The translations under genes were made by a program, and so were the position numbers. From Candidatus Omnitrophota bacterium (GTDB lineage Bacteria; Omnitrophota; Gorgyraeia; Gygaellales; Profunditerraquicolaceae), in contig JAHISH010000007.1 in assembly GCA_018818365.1 (NCBI GenBank), positions 1 to 6,992 on the forward strand: a DNA stretch of 6,992 bases, in the 5' to 3' direction. Under the pieces are notes generated by a model. The model worked only from the letters and a program-made list of their open reading frames with translations. It was not told where the DNA came from and ran no database searches. This document shows, one piece after another, positions 5,429-6,992 of this stretch; within the stretch, counting starts at the first letter, position 1, and each line of letters starts with the position of its first letter.

Positions 5429-6295
5429 ATGACGCATTTCGAAGCCCTTATCGGCTTAAACATGGTTCCCGGGATGGGAAGTATCCGTCTTAAGAAACTC
5501 CTTGCGCATTACTCTGCCCCGGAGGAGATATTCTCTGTTTCTACAAAAGAGTTAATGGGAGTAAGCGGGATAGGAGAGAGTATTGCCGAGGGGATCCATC
5601 GCATTACCGGTCAGGTAATCGACCAGGAACTGGATCTGGCAAAGAAACAGGGGGCAGAGGTTATTACGTATGATGATGATTCCTATCCTGTCAACCTTAA
5701 GGAAATTCATGATCCTCCTATTGTGTTATATCTGAAGGGGGTTTTGAAAACACAGGATGTGATCTCTCTTGCAATCGTAGGGAGCAGGCGGGCTTCTTTT
5801 TACGGTCTCTCACAAGCCGAACATTTTGCCGGTGAGCTTGCCGTACGTGGGATAACCGTTATTTCAGGGATGGCGCGGGGTATTGATACCAGCGCCCATC
5901 GAGGCGCATTAAAGGCAGGCGGCAGGACTCTTGCGGTAATGGGAAGCGGATTTTCCCATCCCTATCCTCCCGAGAATAAGGATCTTATGGAGGAGATTGC
6001 GGAGAGTGGGGTGGTGATCTCTGAATTTTCTCTTTCTACTCCTCCTTTACGCGCTAATTTCCCGCGCCGTAATCGCATCATAAGCGGATTAAGCCTTGGA
6101 GTCCTGGTGGTAGAGGCTGCGCGTAATAGTGGGGCTTTGATTACTGCGGATTTTGCCTTAGAGCAGGGCAGGGAAGTGCAATTTATACAGCAAGAGACCT
6201 GCAAAGAGATAGCCGAATCAGGCGATTCACCATTAGAATACCTGCAAATATTGGAAAATAGACTTGGTTTAACTCTAAATTTAGTTTTTAATTAA
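5429..6295 (+). pseudogene. dprA: DNA-processing protein DprA, C-terminally truncated and replaced
   Basis: DprA binds incoming single-stranded DNA and loads RecA during natural transformation. Residues 1-250 are a clear family match: an N-terminal helix-hairpin-helix region (NMVPGMGSIRLKKLL, then GVSGIGESIAEGI), followed by the Rossmann core with VGSRR at 117-121, SGMARGID at 146-153, FPRRNRIISG at 211-220 and SGALITADFALEQGREV ending at 250. Intact proteins, usually about 360 residues, continue with FAVPG, a GTN-LI-GA element and often a winged-helix domain. Here the sequence changes after Val250 to an unrelated 38-residue tail (from QFIQQ, coded 6179-6292) and stops. No other frame restores the family sequence, so this is replacement and not a frameshift. 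The loss removes the last part of the nucleotide-binding fold and probably inactivates the protein. Composition also drops to AT-rich at the junction. The ATG at 5429 gives the usual start. Confidence 0.85.
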
Positions 6296-6420
6296 CAATA
6301 TCAGCACGTTGTGGACGAATACTACATTATAAGTTTCCAAAAGGGGTTAAGTTTAGTATGGAAAATATTGAAAACTGGTTGAAAAAAAGGAAACAAAAAG
6401 GGAGGCATTCATTCAAATAG
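6285..6420 (+). pseudogene. Possible remnant of an excisionase-type (HTH_17-like) DNA-binding protein
   Basis: An open stretch in one frame ends with YKFPKGVKFSMENIENWLKK and RKQKG (6328 to stop at 6418-6420). This resembles the C-terminal half of MerR/excisionase-like helix-turn-helix domains, which typically read hYK-x-G-x-x-V-[RK]-F-x-x-x-x-I-x-x-W-L-x-x-[RK]. In another frame, ISTLWTNTT (6300-6326) resembles the recognition-helix part. The two pieces are out of frame and about three residues are missing between them, so if real it is broken. An internal ATG at 6358 gives only 20 residues and has no good ribosome site. The position just after the dprA junction would suit a mobile element. 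The similarity is judged by eye and is tentative. Confidence 0.35.
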
Positions 6421-6449
6421 AAATGGATAATATTTGAAGCAAATTCTTC

Positions 6450-6478
6450 TTGAATTTTTATTATAAGATATATATAAT
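6450..6478 (+). promoter_or_regulatory. Sigma70-type promoter of the accessory gene pair
   Basis: TTGAAT (6450-6455) is separated by exactly 17 nt from a perfect TATAAT (6473-6478). Transcription would start near 6485, giving a leader of about 29 nt before the ATG at 6514. It is the best promoter match in the window. The surrounding sequence is very AT-rich (9 of 60 bases are G or C in 6421-6480), which raises the chance background. Confidence 0.65.
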
Positions 6479-6513
6479 ATAACAAAGTCAATTATCAAAA
6501 AAGGGACAAGAAA

Positions 6514-6714
6514 ATGCCTTCAATCGTAAAGAAAGCTAAGGAACCTCAAGAAGACTTCATGAACAAATTTAAGACCTTTATGGAGGGAAGTAAAAAGATT
6601 AAAAAGTATAACGAATACTTTCGGTATTTAGAAATACTCAAGAAGATTTATTTTAGTGAAGAAAAATTAGATGATAAATATTTTTTCCCAAAGATTGAAG
6701 GGATTTCTCGCTAA
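6514..6714 (+). CDS. Small lysine-rich protein of unknown function
   Basis: I do not recognise this 66-residue protein. It is rich in lysine (about 14 of 66) and aromatic residues, has no signal peptide or membrane segment, and looks largely helical in its first 50 residues (MNKFKTFMEGSKKIKK, then YFRYLEILKKIYF). The C-terminal part, KYFFPKIEGISR, may be extended. Being strongly basic, it could contact nucleic acid or an acidic partner; that is inference only. Support for a real gene is good. A strong promoter lies upstream, AAGGGA (6501-6506) is well placed before the ATG, and the stop is 11 nt before the protease gene, whose ribosome site overlaps this stop codon. Tight coupling suggests the two proteins work together, for example as an adaptor, substrate or regulator of the protease. 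Base composition is much more AT-rich than in the genes left of 6178. Confidence 0.65.
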   Translation: MPSIVKKAKEPQEDFMNKFKTFMEGSKKIKKYNEYFRYLEILKKIYFSEEKLDDKYFFPKIEGISR

Positions 6715-6725
6715 GGAAAAGTTAT

Positions 6726-6992
6726 ATGCCTCATGAAGTAGATCGTCCTACCATTCATGCTCTCCTTAATGAAACTCAGCAGCTAAGACATAAGCAAATA
6801 GAAAAGCTAGAAATTCAGTTAAAAGCAACTGTCATAACATACACCGCTAATTTCCAACATCCCGCAGGCGGAATGAATTACAAGGATATTCCTGCTTTTC
6901 AATCAATGCTAGATAGCTTAGGTGTGAGAAAGAAGAAGCGTATAGCCTTCATTATACATAGCCCTGGCGGTATAGTTCATGTCGCAGAAAAA
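6726..6992 (+). CDS. SDH_sah-type ClpP-fold serine protease, N-terminal part (3' end outside window)
   Basis: The visible 89 codons begin with a helical segment (residues 9-33), followed by VITYTANFQHPAGGMNYKDI (35-54, about 20 residues), an extended helix and the strand IAFIIHSPGG (73-82). The order [YT]-x-A-N-x-x-H-P, D-I-x-x-F, then I-I-H-S-P-G-G matches the serine dehydrogenase proteinase (SDH_sah) family of the ClpP/SppA crotonase fold. SPGG (79-82) would form the oxyanion hole. The catalytic serine, expected some 25-35 residues later, lies outside the window, so activity cannot be judged. The ATG at 6726 has AAGGAA (6713-6718) overlapping the preceding stop, which indicates translational coupling. 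There is no signal peptide or membrane segment in the visible part, unlike SppA, so a cytoplasmic role is likely. The family's physiological substrates are poorly known. Confidence 0.8.
   Translation, partial: MPHEVDRPTIHALLNETQQLRHKQIEKLEIQLKATVITYTANFQHPAGGMNYKDIPAFQSMLDSLGVRKKKRIAFIIHSPGGIVHVAEK

Noticed and set aside
5068..5463. Minus-strand open frame of 131 codons across the response regulator and dprA start
   Set aside because: It overlaps two recognised genes and has no protein-family resemblance.
6176..6295. A simple frameshift as the cause of the odd DprA C-terminus
   Set aside because: All three forward frames after 6178 were read and none contains the expected FAVPG or GTN-type elements, so the downstream sequence is different DNA.

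Overview
The window looks like a chromosomal segment of an uncultured, probably anaerobic bacterium that runs into a small, AT-rich accessory segment at its right end. The mixture of a Ski2-type DExH helicase, a DUF3786 protein, an FxLYD-like protein, SpoVG, a stand-alone receiver protein and shikimate genes, with strong G-rich Shine-Dalgarno sites, would fit a lineage such as Candidatus Omnitrophota. That placement is a low-confidence inference from gene content; no rRNA or other marker is present.

Layout. Positions 1-1200 (minus strand) hold the N-terminal 400 codons of a Ski2-like helicase whose 3' part lies outside the window. Positions 1201-1443 form a divergent intergenic region rich in inverted repeats. 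From 1444 everything runs on the plus strand: a DUF3786 protein, a membrane- or lipid-anchored thermonuclease-like protein, chorismate synthase (aroC), a small FxLYD-like protein, SpoVG, shikimate kinase (aroK), a single-domain response regulator and dprA. Spacing is mostly 3 to 75 nt, so one or two operons are likely. AroK and AroC catalyse the fifth and last steps of the shikimate route to chorismate. The small genes between them have no obvious metabolic link and look like conserved hitchhikers. RNA hairpins upstream of spoVG and aroK can hide or free their ribosome binding sites.

The most interesting part is the right end. DprA matches its family up to residue 250 (the QGREV element of the Rossmann core), then switches to an unrelated 38-residue tail at about position 6178. 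GC content falls from about 52% (6001-6180) to about 29% (6181-6720) by hand count. Just beyond lies a frame-broken stretch resembling the end of an excisionase-type DNA-binding protein. A good sigma70-like promoter follows, driving a 66-residue lysine-rich protein of unknown function and then, 11 nt later, the start of a ClpP-fold serine protease of the SDH_sah type, cut by the window end. My reading is that dprA was interrupted by a mobile or horizontally acquired element; an assembly chimera is the main alternative. No tRNA, rRNA, CRISPR array or intact insertion sequence was found.
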